Below are positions 9,162 through 18,483 of a stretch of DNA of 64,000 bases, piece by piece. The stretch comes from Aeromonas caviae (GTDB lineage: Bacteria > Pseudomonadota > Gammaproteobacteria > Enterobacterales > Aeromonadaceae), in the NCBI RefSeq assembly GCF_000819785.1, contig NZ_CDBK01000078.1, positions 1 to 64,000 of the forward strand. Reading direction: 5' to 3'. Every line of letters starts with the position of its first letter. Position 1 is the stretch's first letter. The notes beneath the pieces are model-generated. The model did not search any database, was not told where the DNA came from, and was given only the letters and a program-made list of their open reading frames with translations. Made by a program: the position numbers and the translations under genes.

Positions 9162-9554
9162 ATGTCATCCCGTCCCCTGCTTTTGGCCCGCCTCTTCCTG
9201 ACGGGGGCCATCCTGACCGAGGTCGCCGGCACCTCCTCCATGGCCCTGATCCCAAAGAGCGAGAGCGGCTGGATCCACTATCTGCCGATGTGGCTCCTCA
9301 TCACCCTCTCCTACCTGCTGCTCGCCAAGGCCGCCAGGACAATCTCCATTGGTATCGCGTTTGCGCTGTGGGAAGGGCTGGGGATCGCCCTCATCACCGC
9401 CGTCTCCGTCCTGTTCCTCGGCTACGAGCTGAGCATCCAGGAGTGGATCGGACTGGCGCTGGCCATAGTGGGGATTGTCATGGTGACCCTGGGCGAGACC
9501 CATGATGTACCAGCCCCCACCCGCCAGAGGAGGGAAGCCCCATGCACCCGTTGA
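9162..9554 (+). CDS. mdtJ: SMR-family transporter subunit, MdtJ-like
   Basis: A four-helix small multidrug resistance protein of 130 residues. The essential membrane glutamate is present (E20, in GAILTEVAGT), and the YALWEG-like FALWEG motif of helix 3 is conserved, as in MdtJ of the E. coli MdtJI spermidine exporter. AAGGA precedes the ATG; the open frame continues upstream to 9003 but without a ribosome site. The gene overlaps the next by 13 bp, indicating translational coupling and a paired SMR. The polar tail is longer than usual. Spermidine export is inferred from family only. Confidence 0.85.
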   Translation: MSSRPLLLARLFLTGAILTEVAGTSSMALIPKSESGWIHYLPMWLLITLSYLLLAKAARTISIGIAFALWEGLGIALITAVSVLFLGYELSIQEWIGLALAIVGIVMVTLGETHDVPAPTRQRREAPCTR

Positions 9555-9862
9555 TCATCGTACTGGGCGCCGCCCTGCTGGATATCGGCGCCAACATGGC
9601 GATCAACCGCTCCATCGGTTTTCGCGACAAGGGGTGGGGCGTCCTCGGCATTCTGCTGGTGCTCTGTGCCTTCACTCTGCTCAGCGAGGCGGTCAGTACC
9701 GGCAAGATCGATCTGGCCGTGGCCTATGCCACCTGGGGCGCCATCGGCATCCTGGGCACCGCCCTCGGGGGCCTGCTGCTGTTCGGCGAGCGCCTCAGAC
9801 CCGTCGGCTGGCTCGGCATGATGGTGATGGCGGTGGCGGTCGCCCTGCTGACCACAGCATGA
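9542..9862 (+). CDS. mdtI: SMR-family transporter subunit, MdtI-like, with Asp in place of the membrane Glu
   Basis: The second half of the paired SMR transporter, 106 residues with four hydrophobic helices. Helix 3 has the family motif VAYATWGAIG and helix 4 follows FGERLRPVGWLG. The universally conserved carboxylate of helix 1 is aspartate (D14, in GAALLDIGANMA) rather than glutamate. In EmrE the equivalent E14D change is known to alter proton coupling. Because MdtJ-like E20 is intact, the heterodimer may be functionally asymmetric. The start overlaps the end of the mdtJ-like gene. Confidence 0.85.
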   Translation: MHPLIIVLGAALLDIGANMAINRSIGFRDKGWGVLGILLVLCAFTLLSEAVSTGKIDLAVAYATWGAIGILGTALGGLLLFGERLRPVGWLGMMVMAVAVALLTTA

Positions 9863-9887
9863 TCCCCTCTCCAACCCCATGAAAAAA

Positions 9888-9914
9888 GCCGCCCTGTTCC
9901 CAGGGCGGCCTTTT
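9888..9914 (+). terminator. Terminator of the SMR pair
   Basis: GCCGCCCTG-TTCC-CAGGGCGGC followed by CTTTT. An A run on the left makes it usable also for the convergent minus-strand gene. Confidence 0.75.
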
Positions 9915-9951
9915 CATGGTCAAACCGATCATCCAGGTTGCAACAGGCAGC

Positions 9952-10353
9952 CTAACGCGCTGCCTCGTACAGCTCCAGCGGCAGGCCGTCGGGGTCGGCG
10001 AAGAAGGTAAAGCGCTTGCCGGTCAGCTCGTCCACCCGCACCGGCTCCACTTCCACCCCGTGCAGCTCCAGGTGGGCGATGACCCGGTCGAGATCCGCCA
10101 CCCGAAACGCCAGGTGGCGCAACCCGCACGCCTCCGGCCTGGAGGGGCGGGGCGGCGGCGCCGGGAAGCTGAACAGCTCCAGCTGGCTGCCGTCCGGCAG
10201 CGCCAGATCCAGCTTCCACGACTGACGCTCGGCCCGCAGGGTCTCGGCAATGATGGGCAACCCCAGCACCTGGTGATAGAAGTGGCGCGAGCGCGGATAG
10301 TCGCTGGCGATGATGGCCACGTGATGGATGGCCTCAAACAGGGGATGGGTCAT
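9952..10353 (-). CDS. VOC (glyoxalase/dioxygenase superfamily) protein, GloA2/YaeR-like
   Basis: A single-domain vicinal-oxygen-chelate protein of 133 residues. The paired beta-alpha-beta-beta-beta modules are visible, with likely metal ligands in IHHVAIIASD, in the ELFSFP strand, in LRHLAFRV and in the terminal LELYEA motif. It looks like E. coli YaeR (GloA2), but substrate and reaction are not established from this sequence. It lies 43 bp downstream of mrcB on the same strand, but a hairpin separates the two, so it probably has its own promoter. Confidence 0.85.
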   Translation of the reverse strand: MTHPLFEAIHHVAIIASDYPRSRHFYHQVLGLPIIAETLRAERQSWKLDLALPDGSQLELFSFPAPPPRPSRPEACGLRHLAFRVADLDRVIAHLELHGVEVEPVRVDELTGKRFTFFADPDGLPLELYEAAR

Positions 10354-10368
10354 GGCAATCCTTGCAAA

Positions 10369-10390
10369 ACGGGCAGCCTGCGCTGCCCGT
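10369..10390 (-). terminator. Terminator of mrcB
   Basis: On the minus strand, ACGGGCAG pairs with CTGCCCGT around a 6-nt loop and is followed by TTTT, directly after the mrcB stop codon. Confidence 0.7.
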
Positions 10391-10395
10391 CTTCG

Positions 10396-12717
10396 TCAGT
10401 TGAAGAAACCGTTGAACCAGTTGTCCAGGGCATTCGCCGGGTCCGAGACCGGGCTGGCACAGCTCATGGGCTCGGCCAGCCCGGCCAGCTTGGCCGGCAC
10501 CTGCAGACTGCCGGGACAATCACTGGCCACCCGGGCACCGCTCGAGCGGGAGAAGTTGGCCCAGCTAACCCCTTCGGGCATCTTCAGCCCCAGGCTGTTG
10601 ACCCCTCGCTGGCTCATGTAGCCGCTGAACAGCTGCAAGGCGCCACTGGCACCGGTCAGCCCGGCCGGGGTGTTGTCGTCACGGCCGACCCAGACGCTCA
10701 CCAGCTCGTTGTTGTCCATCCCGGCAAACCAGGAGTCTCGCAGCTCGTTGGTGGTACCGGTCTTGGCTGCCATGGTGGCCCCGGGGAACTTGGCACCGAG
10801 CGCACGGGCCGTCCCCTGGCTCACCGTCTTGGTCATGGCGAACAAAGTAAGCCAGCTTGCCTGGGGATCCGTCACTCGCTTGGCCGCTTCGTCATGCTGG
10901 TAGAGCTGGCGCCCCTCGCCATTCACCACGGCCCGGATGGCCGACAGGGGCTGGGTCAACCCCTGGTTGGCAATGGGCAGGTACATCTGGTTCACCTCCA
11001 TGGGCGAGAGCGCCACCGCCCCCAGCACCAGGGACGGATAGGGCTGGATCTCCTGCTGCACCCCCAGCTTGTGCAGGGTGTCCACCACCTTGTCCAGGCC
11101 TATCTGCATCCCGAGGTTGACGGTCGGCACGTTGAGGGAGCTGGCAAGCGCCTCCATCAGGGGCACGCTCTGGCGGAACTTGCGGTCGTAATTCTGCGGC
11201 GTCCAGATCTGGCCATCCTGGCCGCGAATGCGGATCGGCTGATCTTTAAGCGGCGTGCCCAGGGTCAGGCCGTTGGAGAGGCCGGTCAGGTAGACCGCCG
11301 GTTTGACCAGGGAGCCAATCTGACGGCGGGCATCCAGTGCCCGGTTGAAGCCGGCGTAGCGGGGATCCCGTCCCCCCACCATGGCGACCACCTCGCCCTT
11401 GTGCCAGTCGGAGACCACCATGGCCGCCTCCAGCTTCTTCTTGCCACGCTGCTTCTCGATGGTGGCCAGACCCGACTCCACCGCCTGCTCGGCGGCGTGC
11501 TGGGCGATGGGATCCAGACTGGTGAAGATCTTGAGGCCGGACTGCTTGAGCAGATCCGGGCCGAAGCGGTTCTGGATCTCCCGCTTGAGCAGCCCCATGA
11601 AGGCCGGGGTACGGCCATAGCTCATCTGGCCGCGGGCGATAATGCCAAGGGGCTGCTTGCTGGCCAGGTCATACTCGGCCTGGGTCAGGCTGCCGTGATC
11701 CGCAAGCAGTTTCAGCACCAGATCCCGGCGCGCCTTGGCCCGGTCGGGGAATCGCCAGGGATCGTAATAGGAGGGGCCCTTCACCATGCCCACCAGCAGG
11801 GCCACCTGATCGATGTCCAGCTCGTTGACCGGAATACCGAAGTAGAAGTAGGAGGCGAGCCCGAAGCCGTAGACCCCCTGGGAGAAGTTCTGCCCCAGAT
11901 AGACCTCGTTGAGGTAGGCCTCCAGGATCTCGTCCTTGCTGTAGCGGTAGTCGATGAGCACCGCCATGTAGGCTTCCTGCAGTTTGCGCCACAGGCTGCG
12001 CTCACGGGTCAGGAAGAAGTTCTTGGCGAGCTGCTGGGTGAGCGTACTGCCCCCCTGCACGGTGCGACCCGCCAGCAGGTTGGCTGCCATGGCGCGCATG
12101 ATGGCCACCGGCGAGACACCGCCGTGCTGGTAGAAGTCCCTGTCTTCCGTGGTGAGCAACGTCACCAGCAGGCTGTCCGGCACCTCGGAGAGGCGCACCA
12201 GCAGGCGGTCTTCCCGATCCTCGGTGTTGAGGCGATCGAGCAGCACCGGGTCCATCTGGGCATAGCCGAGCTGGCGCTGGTTCTCCAGGGACTGGATCCC
12301 CTCGAGGCGCGCCCCGTTGAAGGTGAGACGCAGGCCACGGGCGCCGTCGGCACCGTCGTGGAACTCAAACGGCCGGCGCACCAGCTCGATGCGATTGCCG
12401 CTCACCGCGTACTCACCCGGGGTATGGGGCTGACGCACCTGCTTGTAGCTCAGCATGTTGAGCTCGCGCAGCATCTGGGTCTGGGAGAGCCGCTGGCTGG
12501 GATAGAGCTCCAGCGGGCGGCTGTAGACCATCACCGGCAACTGCCACTTCTCCCCGTCGAAGCGCTCGCGCACCTTGGTGTCGAGATAGATGCCAAACAC
12601 CACCATGAAGGCCGCCACCACCAGAGAGAGCTTGAAGCCCAGCCAGAACAGGGTGCGCCAGATGGTGCGTTTGGGCGCCGCCTTCTTGGGCGTGCGCTTG
12701 CGTCGTTGGGTTGCCAT
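10396..12717 (-). CDS. mrcB: Penicillin-binding protein 1B (bifunctional peptidoglycan synthase)
   Basis: A class A PBP that polymerises glycan strands and cross-links them in the periplasm. The 773-residue product has a basic cytoplasmic tail, one membrane helix (about 25-45) and a UB2H-like domain. The glycosyltransferase domain has TTEDRDFYQH, with its catalytic Glu, and GGSTLTQQLAKN. The transpeptidase motifs are IGSLVKP (SxxK), SSLNVP (SxN) and AAKTGTTNELRDSW (KTG). The chosen start, MATQRRKR, follows AGAGG; it gives a protein shorter than E. coli PBP1B (844 aa), mainly at the N-terminus. An in-frame reading up to 12828 is possible but lacks a good ribosome site. Confidence 0.95.
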   Translation of the reverse strand: MATQRRKRTPKKAAPKRTIWRTLFWLGFKLSLVVAAFMVVFGIYLDTKVRERFDGEKWQLPVMVYSRPLELYPSQRLSQTQMLRELNMLSYKQVRQPHTPGEYAVSGNRIELVRRPFEFHDGADGARGLRLTFNGARLEGIQSLENQRQLGYAQMDPVLLDRLNTEDREDRLLVRLSEVPDSLLVTLLTTEDRDFYQHGGVSPVAIMRAMAANLLAGRTVQGGSTLTQQLAKNFFLTRERSLWRKLQEAYMAVLIDYRYSKDEILEAYLNEVYLGQNFSQGVYGFGLASYFYFGIPVNELDIDQVALLVGMVKGPSYYDPWRFPDRAKARRDLVLKLLADHGSLTQAEYDLASKQPLGIIARGQMSYGRTPAFMGLLKREIQNRFGPDLLKQSGLKIFTSLDPIAQHAAEQAVESGLATIEKQRGKKKLEAAMVVSDWHKGEVVAMVGGRDPRYAGFNRALDARRQIGSLVKPAVYLTGLSNGLTLGTPLKDQPIRIRGQDGQIWTPQNYDRKFRQSVPLMEALASSLNVPTVNLGMQIGLDKVVDTLHKLGVQQEIQPYPSLVLGAVALSPMEVNQMYLPIANQGLTQPLSAIRAVVNGEGRQLYQHDEAAKRVTDPQASWLTLFAMTKTVSQGTARALGAKFPGATMAAKTGTTNELRDSWFAGMDNNELVSVWVGRDDNTPAGLTGASGALQLFSGYMSQRGVNSLGLKMPEGVSWANFSRSSGARVASDCPGSLQVPAKLAGLAEPMSCASPVSDPANALDNWFNGFFN

Positions 12718-12839
12718 AAATCCTCTTGTCGTTCTCCTCGCCATCCCGCTGATGCGAGCGGCCTGCGATGCCTGTTGTGGAGGGGACTGTGCCACCGCCA
12801 TCTTGTTCTGATCGTACCGACCGATCACTGCCCCGTCGG

Positions 12840-15335
12840 CTACTCCTGCAATCCCATCTTTTTCTTGGTCACCCGGGTCGGCATCGCCTCCAGCGGGTTG
12901 TCCGGCCAGTAGTGACGGGGGTAGCGCCCCTTCATCTCTTTTTTCACCTGCTCATAGGATCCCGCCCAGAAGGCGGCGAGATCCGCGGTGATCTGCAAGG
13001 GGCGCTGGGCCGGGGAGAGCAGCTCCACCACCAGGGGGACCCGGCCATCGGCCACGCATGGGGTCGCGCCCAGCCCGAACATCTCCTGGATGCGCACCGG
13101 GATCGCCGGCGCCTGACCCGGCTGGTAGCGGATCCGTACCCGGCTGCCGGTCGGTGCGGTGAAGTGGCTCGGCAGCGCCTCGTCCAGCCGCCTTGGCAGG
13201 GGCCAGGGCAGAGACTGGCGCAGGATGTCGCTCATGTCGAGCCGCTTCAACTGCTCCAGCCGGGTCATGCCGCTCACCGCCGGCAGCAGCCACTGCTCGA
13301 GGTCGGCCAGCAGGCTCTCCTCATCCATGGCGGGCCAGGCTTCGTCGGGCAGCCAGTCGCGGGCGCAGCGCAAGCGGGCCAGCAGCCCCTCGCTACTCTC
13401 GTCCCAGGGCAGCACGTGCAGCCCCTTGCGCCGGATGCCCTGCAGCAGGCAGCGCCCCTTCTGTTCATCGGAGAGATCCGTCAGCGGCCGCTGGCCGAGC
13501 ACCAGCTCGCCGAGCACCTGCTGGCGCTCCGCACGCACCCGTTCCTCCCGATCGTCCCAGTCGAACCACTGGCGCTCGCTCACCAGCTCGGACAGCTGGC
13601 GCACCAACTCATCCAGCGCCACCGGCTCGGCGATGAAGATGCGGCTGCCGCGCTCGTTCTGACCCATTTCGACGGCCACGATGGCCCCCTGCCCCTGGCA
13701 GGGATGCCCTTCTACCAGATCGCAGCTCACCCCGCCACTGAGCTGATAGCGGCTGCCACTGCGCAGCTTGCCGATGCGATCGGGCCAGGCGAGGGCGCAC
13801 AGCAACCCCAGCCATTGACCCTGCGGGCTGCTTGCCCGCACGCCGAGCCGCTCGAACCAGCGGGCCGCCCCCTGGCGCAGGGCGCCCTGACGGCGGTGGA
13901 ACAGCACGGACAGGCGCTCCGATCCTCGCAGATCTTCTTCCAGCAGCGCCACCAGGAAAGCCGCATCGGCGACAATCCCTGTCAGACCCTCGGATTCCAG
14001 CTCGCGGGCCCGCAGCAGCATGCGGGCAAGGCGGGGATGGGTGCCGAAGGCCACCATGGCACGGCCTGCCGGGGTAAGTTGTTGCTCACCCTTCGGGGCC
14101 ATGGCGCCCAGGGCCACCAGCAACCGCCGGGCGCTGGCCACGGCGGCAGGGGGCGGCATGTCCAGCAGGGGCAGCGCCTCCACCCGGGCCCCCCACTGGG
14201 CGGCGTCCATCAGCAGGCCGGTGAGCTCTTGCGTCAGGATGTCGGGGGGACTCTGCTCGGCGAGGCGCTCCTGCACCTCGCTGCTCCAGAGCCGGTAGCA
14301 GACGCCGGGGCCAAGCCGCCCTGCCCGCCCCGCCCGTTGGGTGGCGGAGGCTTTGGCGATGGGCCGGGTCTCCAGCCGGGTAACGCCGCTCTTGATATCG
14401 AAGGTGGCGCGCCGCTCCAGTCCGCTGTCGATGACCACGGAGATCCCCTCGATGGTGAGGGAGGTCTCCGCCACGTTGGTGGTGAGCACCAGCTTGCGAC
14501 GACCCGCAGGCGCAGGCTCGATGGCCGCTTGCTGGGCCGCGAGGTCAAGACGGCCATAGAGGGGAGCCAGGGTCACATCCCCTGGCAACCGCCCTTCCAG
14601 CCACTGTGCCAGCCGCTCTATCTCCCCCTGTCCCGGCAGGAACACCAGGGCACTGCCAGCCTGACTGGCGAGCGCCTCCAGCACCACGGCGCCGACCTGG
14701 GGCTCCAACCACTGCTGGCGATTGGCGGGGCGATAGTGGTACTCGATGGGAAAGCCGCGCCCCTCGGAGCGCACCACGGGGGCGCCTGGCAGCAGGCGCT
14801 CCAGGGCCATGCCATCCAGGGTGGCGGACATCACCAGCAGCTTGAGATCATCGCGCAACCCCTGCTGGCTTTCGATGGCGAAGGCCAGCGCGGTATCGGC
14901 GTGCAGGCTGCGCTCGTGGAACTCGTCAAAGATGACGAGCGACACGCCGGTGAGCTCAGGATCCTGCTGCAGCATCCGGGTCAGCACCCCCTCGGTCACG
15001 ATCTCGAGCCGGGTCTGGCTGCTGGTGCGGCTCTCCCCGCGCACTCGCAGGCCGATGCGCTCGCCCACCTTCTCCCCCAGCTGACGCGCGAGGAAGCTCG
15101 CGATGTTGCGCGCCGCGAGGCGCCTGGGCTCCAGCATGATGATGCGCCCGGGCAGCCGGTGCTGGCGCACCAGCTCCAGGGGCAGCAGGGTCGATTTGCC
15201 CGCACCGGGGGGCGCCTGCAGGATCACGCTGGTATGGTTGTCGAGGGCTGCAAAGAGTTCGGGCAACACCGGGACGATGGGGAGGGAAGACAAAGCGATG
15301 GGCACCTTCTGTGACACTCCTGAAAAGGGGTCCAT
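12840..15335 (-). CDS. hrpB: ATP-dependent RNA helicase HrpB
   Basis: A DEAH-box helicase. Residues near the N-terminus carry Walker A (PPGAGKST), then DEFHER (motif II), SAT (motif III) and QRAGRAGR (motif VI), followed by HA2 and the HrpB C-terminal domain. The start is uncertain: ATG at 15335 has GGGAGG about ten bases upstream, while a TTG at 15293 would give the family's usual opening (MSSLPIVPVL, compare E. coli MSSLPVAAVL). Length is 831 or 817 residues. The mrcB-hrpB-thpR order matches E. coli. The cellular role of HrpB is not well defined. Confidence 0.93.
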   Translation of the reverse strand: MDPFSGVSQKVPIALSSLPIVPVLPELFAALDNHTSVILQAPPGAGKSTLLPLELVRQHRLPGRIIMLEPRRLAARNIASFLARQLGEKVGERIGLRVRGESRTSSQTRLEIVTEGVLTRMLQQDPELTGVSLVIFDEFHERSLHADTALAFAIESQQGLRDDLKLLVMSATLDGMALERLLPGAPVVRSEGRGFPIEYHYRPANRQQWLEPQVGAVVLEALASQAGSALVFLPGQGEIERLAQWLEGRLPGDVTLAPLYGRLDLAAQQAAIEPAPAGRRKLVLTTNVAETSLTIEGISVVIDSGLERRATFDIKSGVTRLETRPIAKASATQRAGRAGRLGPGVCYRLWSSEVQERLAEQSPPDILTQELTGLLMDAAQWGARVEALPLLDMPPPAAVASARRLLVALGAMAPKGEQQLTPAGRAMVAFGTHPRLARMLLRARELESEGLTGIVADAAFLVALLEEDLRGSERLSVLFHRRQGALRQGAARWFERLGVRASSPQGQWLGLLCALAWPDRIGKLRSGSRYQLSGGVSCDLVEGHPCQGQGAIVAVEMGQNERGSRIFIAEPVALDELVRQLSELVSERQWFDWDDREERVRAERQQVLGELVLGQRPLTDLSDEQKGRCLLQGIRRKGLHVLPWDESSEGLLARLRCARDWLPDEAWPAMDEESLLADLEQWLLPAVSGMTRLEQLKRLDMSDILRQSLPWPLPRRLDEALPSHFTAPTGSRVRIRYQPGQAPAIPVRIQEMFGLGATPCVADGRVPLVVELLSPAQRPLQITADLAAFWAGSYEQVKKEMKGRYPRHYWPDNPLEAMPTRVTKKKMGLQE

Positions 15336-15477
15336 TCTGCCACAGCCTCCCGGCCATCGTAAGCGCCCCTGCCGGGCAGGGGCAGGAAGCATCAGGTGCA
15401 ACACGGCAAGACATCCCGGGAGCGGCTGCCATAGAATGGCCCTTATCCGATGCCCATCACGAGGACCGACACGCCGC

Positions 15478-16023
15478 ATGTCCAAACTCTTCTTTGCCCT
15501 GCCCCTGCCAGAGCTTGCCCCCGAGCTTGCGACCTGGCGAGACCAGCGCCCCTGGCCCGGTCAGCCGGTGCCCGAGAGCAACCTGCACCTGACCCTGGCC
15601 TTTCTCGGGGAGGCCGACGAAACGACTCAGGCTCGCCTGATCGCGGCCGCCGAGCGACAGCACTGCCCCCCTTTCAGCGTCCATCTGGATCAGACCGGCT
15701 GGTTTCAGCGCGCCAAAGCCGCCTGGGTGGGGCCCGGTGAGTGGCCGAACGAGCTGACCGTGCTCGCGAGGGCGCTGCGCCGCCACGGTGAAAAGCTCGG
15801 GCTGGGCAACGGCGAGCAGGGCTATCGCCCCCACGTCACCCTGTCGCGCAAGGCGGGCGAGGCCCCCGGCGAGCTGCCTGCGCCGGATTTTCTGCTCAGG
15901 GCCGATCGCTTCTGCCTCTATCAATCCGTCAGCACGCCGGACGGCGTCCACTACGAACCGCTCGCCTGCTGGCCCCTGCGGGCCCGCGTCAAAAACCCGC
16001 ACCGCGAGGAGCTCACCCCATGA
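15478..16023 (+). CDS. thpR: RNA 2',3'-cyclic phosphodiesterase (LigT/2H family)
   Basis: A two-histidine phosphoesterase of 181 residues. Both signature HxTx motifs are present: HLTLAF near residue 37 and HVTLSR near 120. It opens cyclic phosphate ends of RNA and can ligate tRNA halves in vitro. Start MSKLFFALP is typical. The stop overlaps the sfsA start as ATGA, so the two are translationally coupled. It is divergent from hrpB. Confidence 0.93.
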   Translation: MSKLFFALPLPELAPELATWRDQRPWPGQPVPESNLHLTLAFLGEADETTQARLIAAAERQHCPPFSVHLDQTGWFQRAKAAWVGPGEWPNELTVLARALRRHGEKLGLGNGEQGYRPHVTLSRKAGEAPGELPAPDFLLRADRFCLYQSVSTPDGVHYEPLACWPLRARVKNPHREELTP

Positions 16024-16763
16024 TCTTCGATCCCCCCCTGCAGTCCGGGCAGCTGATCTCCCGCTACAAGCGCTTTCTGACGGATGTCGCGCTCGACAAC
16101 GGCGAGGTGATCACCATCCACTGCGCCAATACAGGTGCCATGACCGGCTGCGCCCTGCCGGGCACCCGGGTCTGGTACTCCACATCCGACAACCCCAAGC
16201 GCAAGCTGCCAAACAGTTGGGAAATCGCCGAGAGCCCGGCGGGTCACTTCATCTGCGTCAACACGGCCCGTGCCAACCAGATCGCCCGGGAGCTCATCGA
16301 ACAGGGCGCCCTCGCCCCCCTAGCAGGCTATGCCAGGCTGCGCACCGAAGTGAAATACGGGGAAGAGAACAGCCGCATCGACCTGCTGCTGGAAGATGAC
16401 CACAGACCGGATTGTTACATCGAGGTGAAATCCGTCACCCTGCTCGACGAGCGGGAGCAACCCGGCATGGGGTACTTCCCCGATGCGGTCACCACCCGCG
16501 GCGCCAAGCACTTGCGTGAATTGATGGCCATGAAGGCGGCAGGGCACCGGGCCGTGCTGCTGTTCATGGTATTGCACTCCGGCATCGCGAGAATGCGCCC
16601 TGCAGCCCATATCGATCCGCACTATAGTCAGCTTGTTGAACAGGCGATGGCGGCAGGGGTTGAAATTTTATGCTATCGCCCCCATGTTGGGGTGCAGGGC
16701 ATGGTGGCTCAGGATTTTATCCCATTTGAATCTGACCATATGCTACCCGAGGGCGGAGAATAA
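16020..16763 (+). CDS. sfsA: Sugar fermentation stimulation protein SfsA
   Basis: SfsA is a DNA-binding protein, originally linked to maltose-gene expression, with an OB-like N-terminal domain and a PD-(D/E)XK-like nuclease fold. The 247 residues are close to the family length; conserved motifs include [28 protein letters not shown] (nuclease-fold E-x-K) and [16 protein letters not shown]. It is coupled to thpR through a 4-bp overlap and precedes dksA as in E. coli. Whether it cleaves DNA in vivo is unknown. Confidence 0.94.
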   Translation: MIFDPPLQSGQLISRYKRFLTDVALDNGEVITIHCANTGAMTGCALPGTRVWYSTSDNPKRKLPNSWEIAESPAGHFICVNTARANQIARELIEQGALAPLAGYARLRTEVKYGEENSRIDLLLEDDHRPDCYIEVKSVTLLDEREQPGMGYFPDAVTTRGAKHLRELMAMKAAGHRAVLLFMVLHSGIARMRPAAHIDPHYSQLVEQAMAAGVEILCYRPHVGVQGMVAQDFIPFESDHMLPEGGE

Positions 16764-16882
16764 ATGCAGAAGTGGGTAACATTATTGATAAGGCTTGTTT
16801 GCCTCCCGTTGACCCTTCTGCTATAGATGTCGCCCTCAATTTATGGATGGCACGGGTAGCGTGCTGAATTAGGAGACAGGGC

Positions 16883-17332
16883 ATGCCAACAGGCGAAAAC
16901 AGGAAATCTCTGGGCCCCCTGGCCATTGCGGGTGTAGAGCCTTACCAGATGAAAGCCGGTGAGGAGTACATGAATGACCAACAGAAGGTACATTTTCGCA
17001 AGATCCTGGGAGCCTGGCGCAACCAACTGATGCAGGAAGTTGACCGCACCGTCGACCACATGAAGGATGAGGCTGCCAACTTCCCGGATCCCGTGGATCG
17101 CGCCGCGCAAGAAGAAGAGTTTGCTCTCGAACTGCGCACCCGCGACCGTGAACGCAAGCTGATCAAGAAGATCGAGAAAACCTTGCTGCTGCTCGAAGAA
17201 GATGACTTCGGTTACTGCGAGCATTGCGGCATCGAGATCGGCATCCGCCGTCTGGAAGCCCGTCCGACCGCAGACCTCTGCGTGGACTGCAAGACGCTGG
17301 CCGAGATCAAGGAAAAACAGATGGCTGGCTGA
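16883..17332 (+). CDS. dksA: RNA polymerase-binding transcription factor DksA
   Basis: DksA enters the secondary channel of RNA polymerase and, with ppGpp, represses rRNA promoters and activates amino-acid operons. The 149-residue protein has the coiled-coil tip motif DPVDRAAQ (the functional aspartates) and the C4 zinc finger CEHC plus CVDC. ATG with GGAGA upstream starts MPTGENRKS. It has its own terminator. The rrn P1-type promoter at the left end of the window carries the discriminator that DksA acts on. Confidence 0.97.
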   Translation: MPTGENRKSLGPLAIAGVEPYQMKAGEEYMNDQQKVHFRKILGAWRNQLMQEVDRTVDHMKDEAANFPDPVDRAAQEEEFALELRTRDRERKLIKKIEKTLLLLEEDDFGYCEHCGIEIGIRRLEARPTADLCVDCKTLAEIKEKQMAG

Positions 17333-17354
17333 TGCCGCCCATCCACAGAAACGA

Positions 17355-17379
17355 AAAGGGAGCCCAGGCTCCCTTTTTT
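17355..17379 (+). terminator. Terminator of dksA
   Basis: AAGGGAGCC-CA-GGCTCCCTT followed by T residues, about 20 bp after the stop. Confidence 0.85.
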
Positions 17380-17441
17380 ATTGAGCTTTTGGTCGGGCCG
17401 TCCCAGAATGCAGCCTCAATGCATCGCCTACCCGAATTGCC

Positions 17442-18344
17442 ATGGTCATGACCTCCCCCCCCTCCCGACGCCCCTATGTGGGCCGCTTCGCCCCCTCACC
17501 GTCCGGTCCGCTCCACTTCGGATCCCTGGTCGCCGCCCTTGGCAGCTTCTTGCAGGCCAGGGCACAGCAGGGCCGCTGGCTGGTGCGCATCGAAGACATC
17601 GACCCCCCGCGGGAGATGCCGGGAGCGGCTGACCTTATCCTCACCACCCTGGAGGCACACGGTCTTGGCTGGGATGGGGAGGTGATGTTCCAAAGCGCGC
17701 GCCATGGCCGCTATGACGAGATCATCGATCAGCTCTACCGGGCCGGGGATCTCTACTGGTGCCGCTGTACCCGGCGCGAAATCATGGCCGCAGGGGGGTT
17801 CTACAACGGCCATTGCCGCGCCCTAGGGCTGACCGCCGAGGGGTGTGCCGCCCGTTTGCGCCAGCACCACCCGGTCTATCGGTTCGAGGATGCGCTGCAG
17901 GGAGAGATCACCGTCCCCGCAGCGCTGGCGGAGGAGGACTTCATCGTGCGCCGCCGGGACGGGCTCTACGCCTACAACCTGGCGGTGGTGGTGGATGACA
18001 TGGACAGCGGCATCACCGAGATCGTCCGCGGCGCCGATCTGCTGGAACCCACGGTGCGCCAGATTGCCCTCTACCAGACTCTGGGGGCTGCCATCCCCGA
18101 TTGGGTGCACCTGCCGCTGGCGGTGCAAGCGGATGGCAACAAGCTCTCCAAGCAGAACCATGCGCCGGCGCTGTCGCAGGACGAGGTACGACCGGCCCTG
18201 TGGCAGGCGCTGCACTTTCTCGGTCAGTGCCCGCCGCCCGAGCTGATGGCGAGCCGGATCGACGAGATCATCGGCTGGGGCATCGCCCACTGGCAGCTGG
18301 TCCGGGTGCCCCGCCAGCAGAAGATCCCGCAAGGGCAAAGCTAG
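17442..18344 (+). CDS. gluQ: Glutamyl-queuosine tRNA(Asp) synthetase GluQRS
   Basis: A truncated GluRS-like enzyme that attaches glutamate to the queuosine base of tRNA-Asp. The 300-residue product keeps the Rossmann catalytic core: a HIGH-type motif in [12 protein letters not shown], the zinc-binding cysteines in CRCTRRE with a later GHC, and KLSKQ as the KMSKS-type motif. It lacks the anticodon-binding domain of true GluRS. An alternative start two codons later (17448) is equally plausible. It sits between dksA and pcnB as in E. coli. Confidence 0.95.
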   Translation: MVMTSPPSRRPYVGRFAPSPSGPLHFGSLVAALGSFLQARAQQGRWLVRIEDIDPPREMPGAADLILTTLEAHGLGWDGEVMFQSARHGRYDEIIDQLYRAGDLYWCRCTRREIMAAGGFYNGHCRALGLTAEGCAARLRQHHPVYRFEDALQGEITVPAALAEEDFIVRRRDGLYAYNLAVVVDDMDSGITEIVRGADLLEPTVRQIALYQTLGAAIPDWVHLPLAVQADGNKLSKQNHAPALSQDEVRPALWQALHFLGQCPPPELMASRIDEIIGWGIAHWQLVRVPRQQKIPQGQS

Positions 18345-18483
18345 CCCTGGCTGTATTTCTTGCCCCAAAAGGACCAATCAAGGGGAAGCAGGCCACACCG
18401 TTTCTCATTTGGTTGGGGCTGAGCTATGATAGGCCGCTATTTTTTTGGCCTCCCGTCAATTTGAAGTCATAACGAGGTGTACC

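Noticed and set aside
9916-12912. Very long open frame (998 codons) on the plus strand
   Set aside because: It is antisense to mrcB, whose domains and catalytic motifs are unmistakable. Long shadow frames are expected at this GC content.
12768-15314. Long plus-strand open frame of 848 codons
   Set aside because: Antisense to hrpB; composition is low-complexity (His, Gln, Gly, Leu) with no domain.
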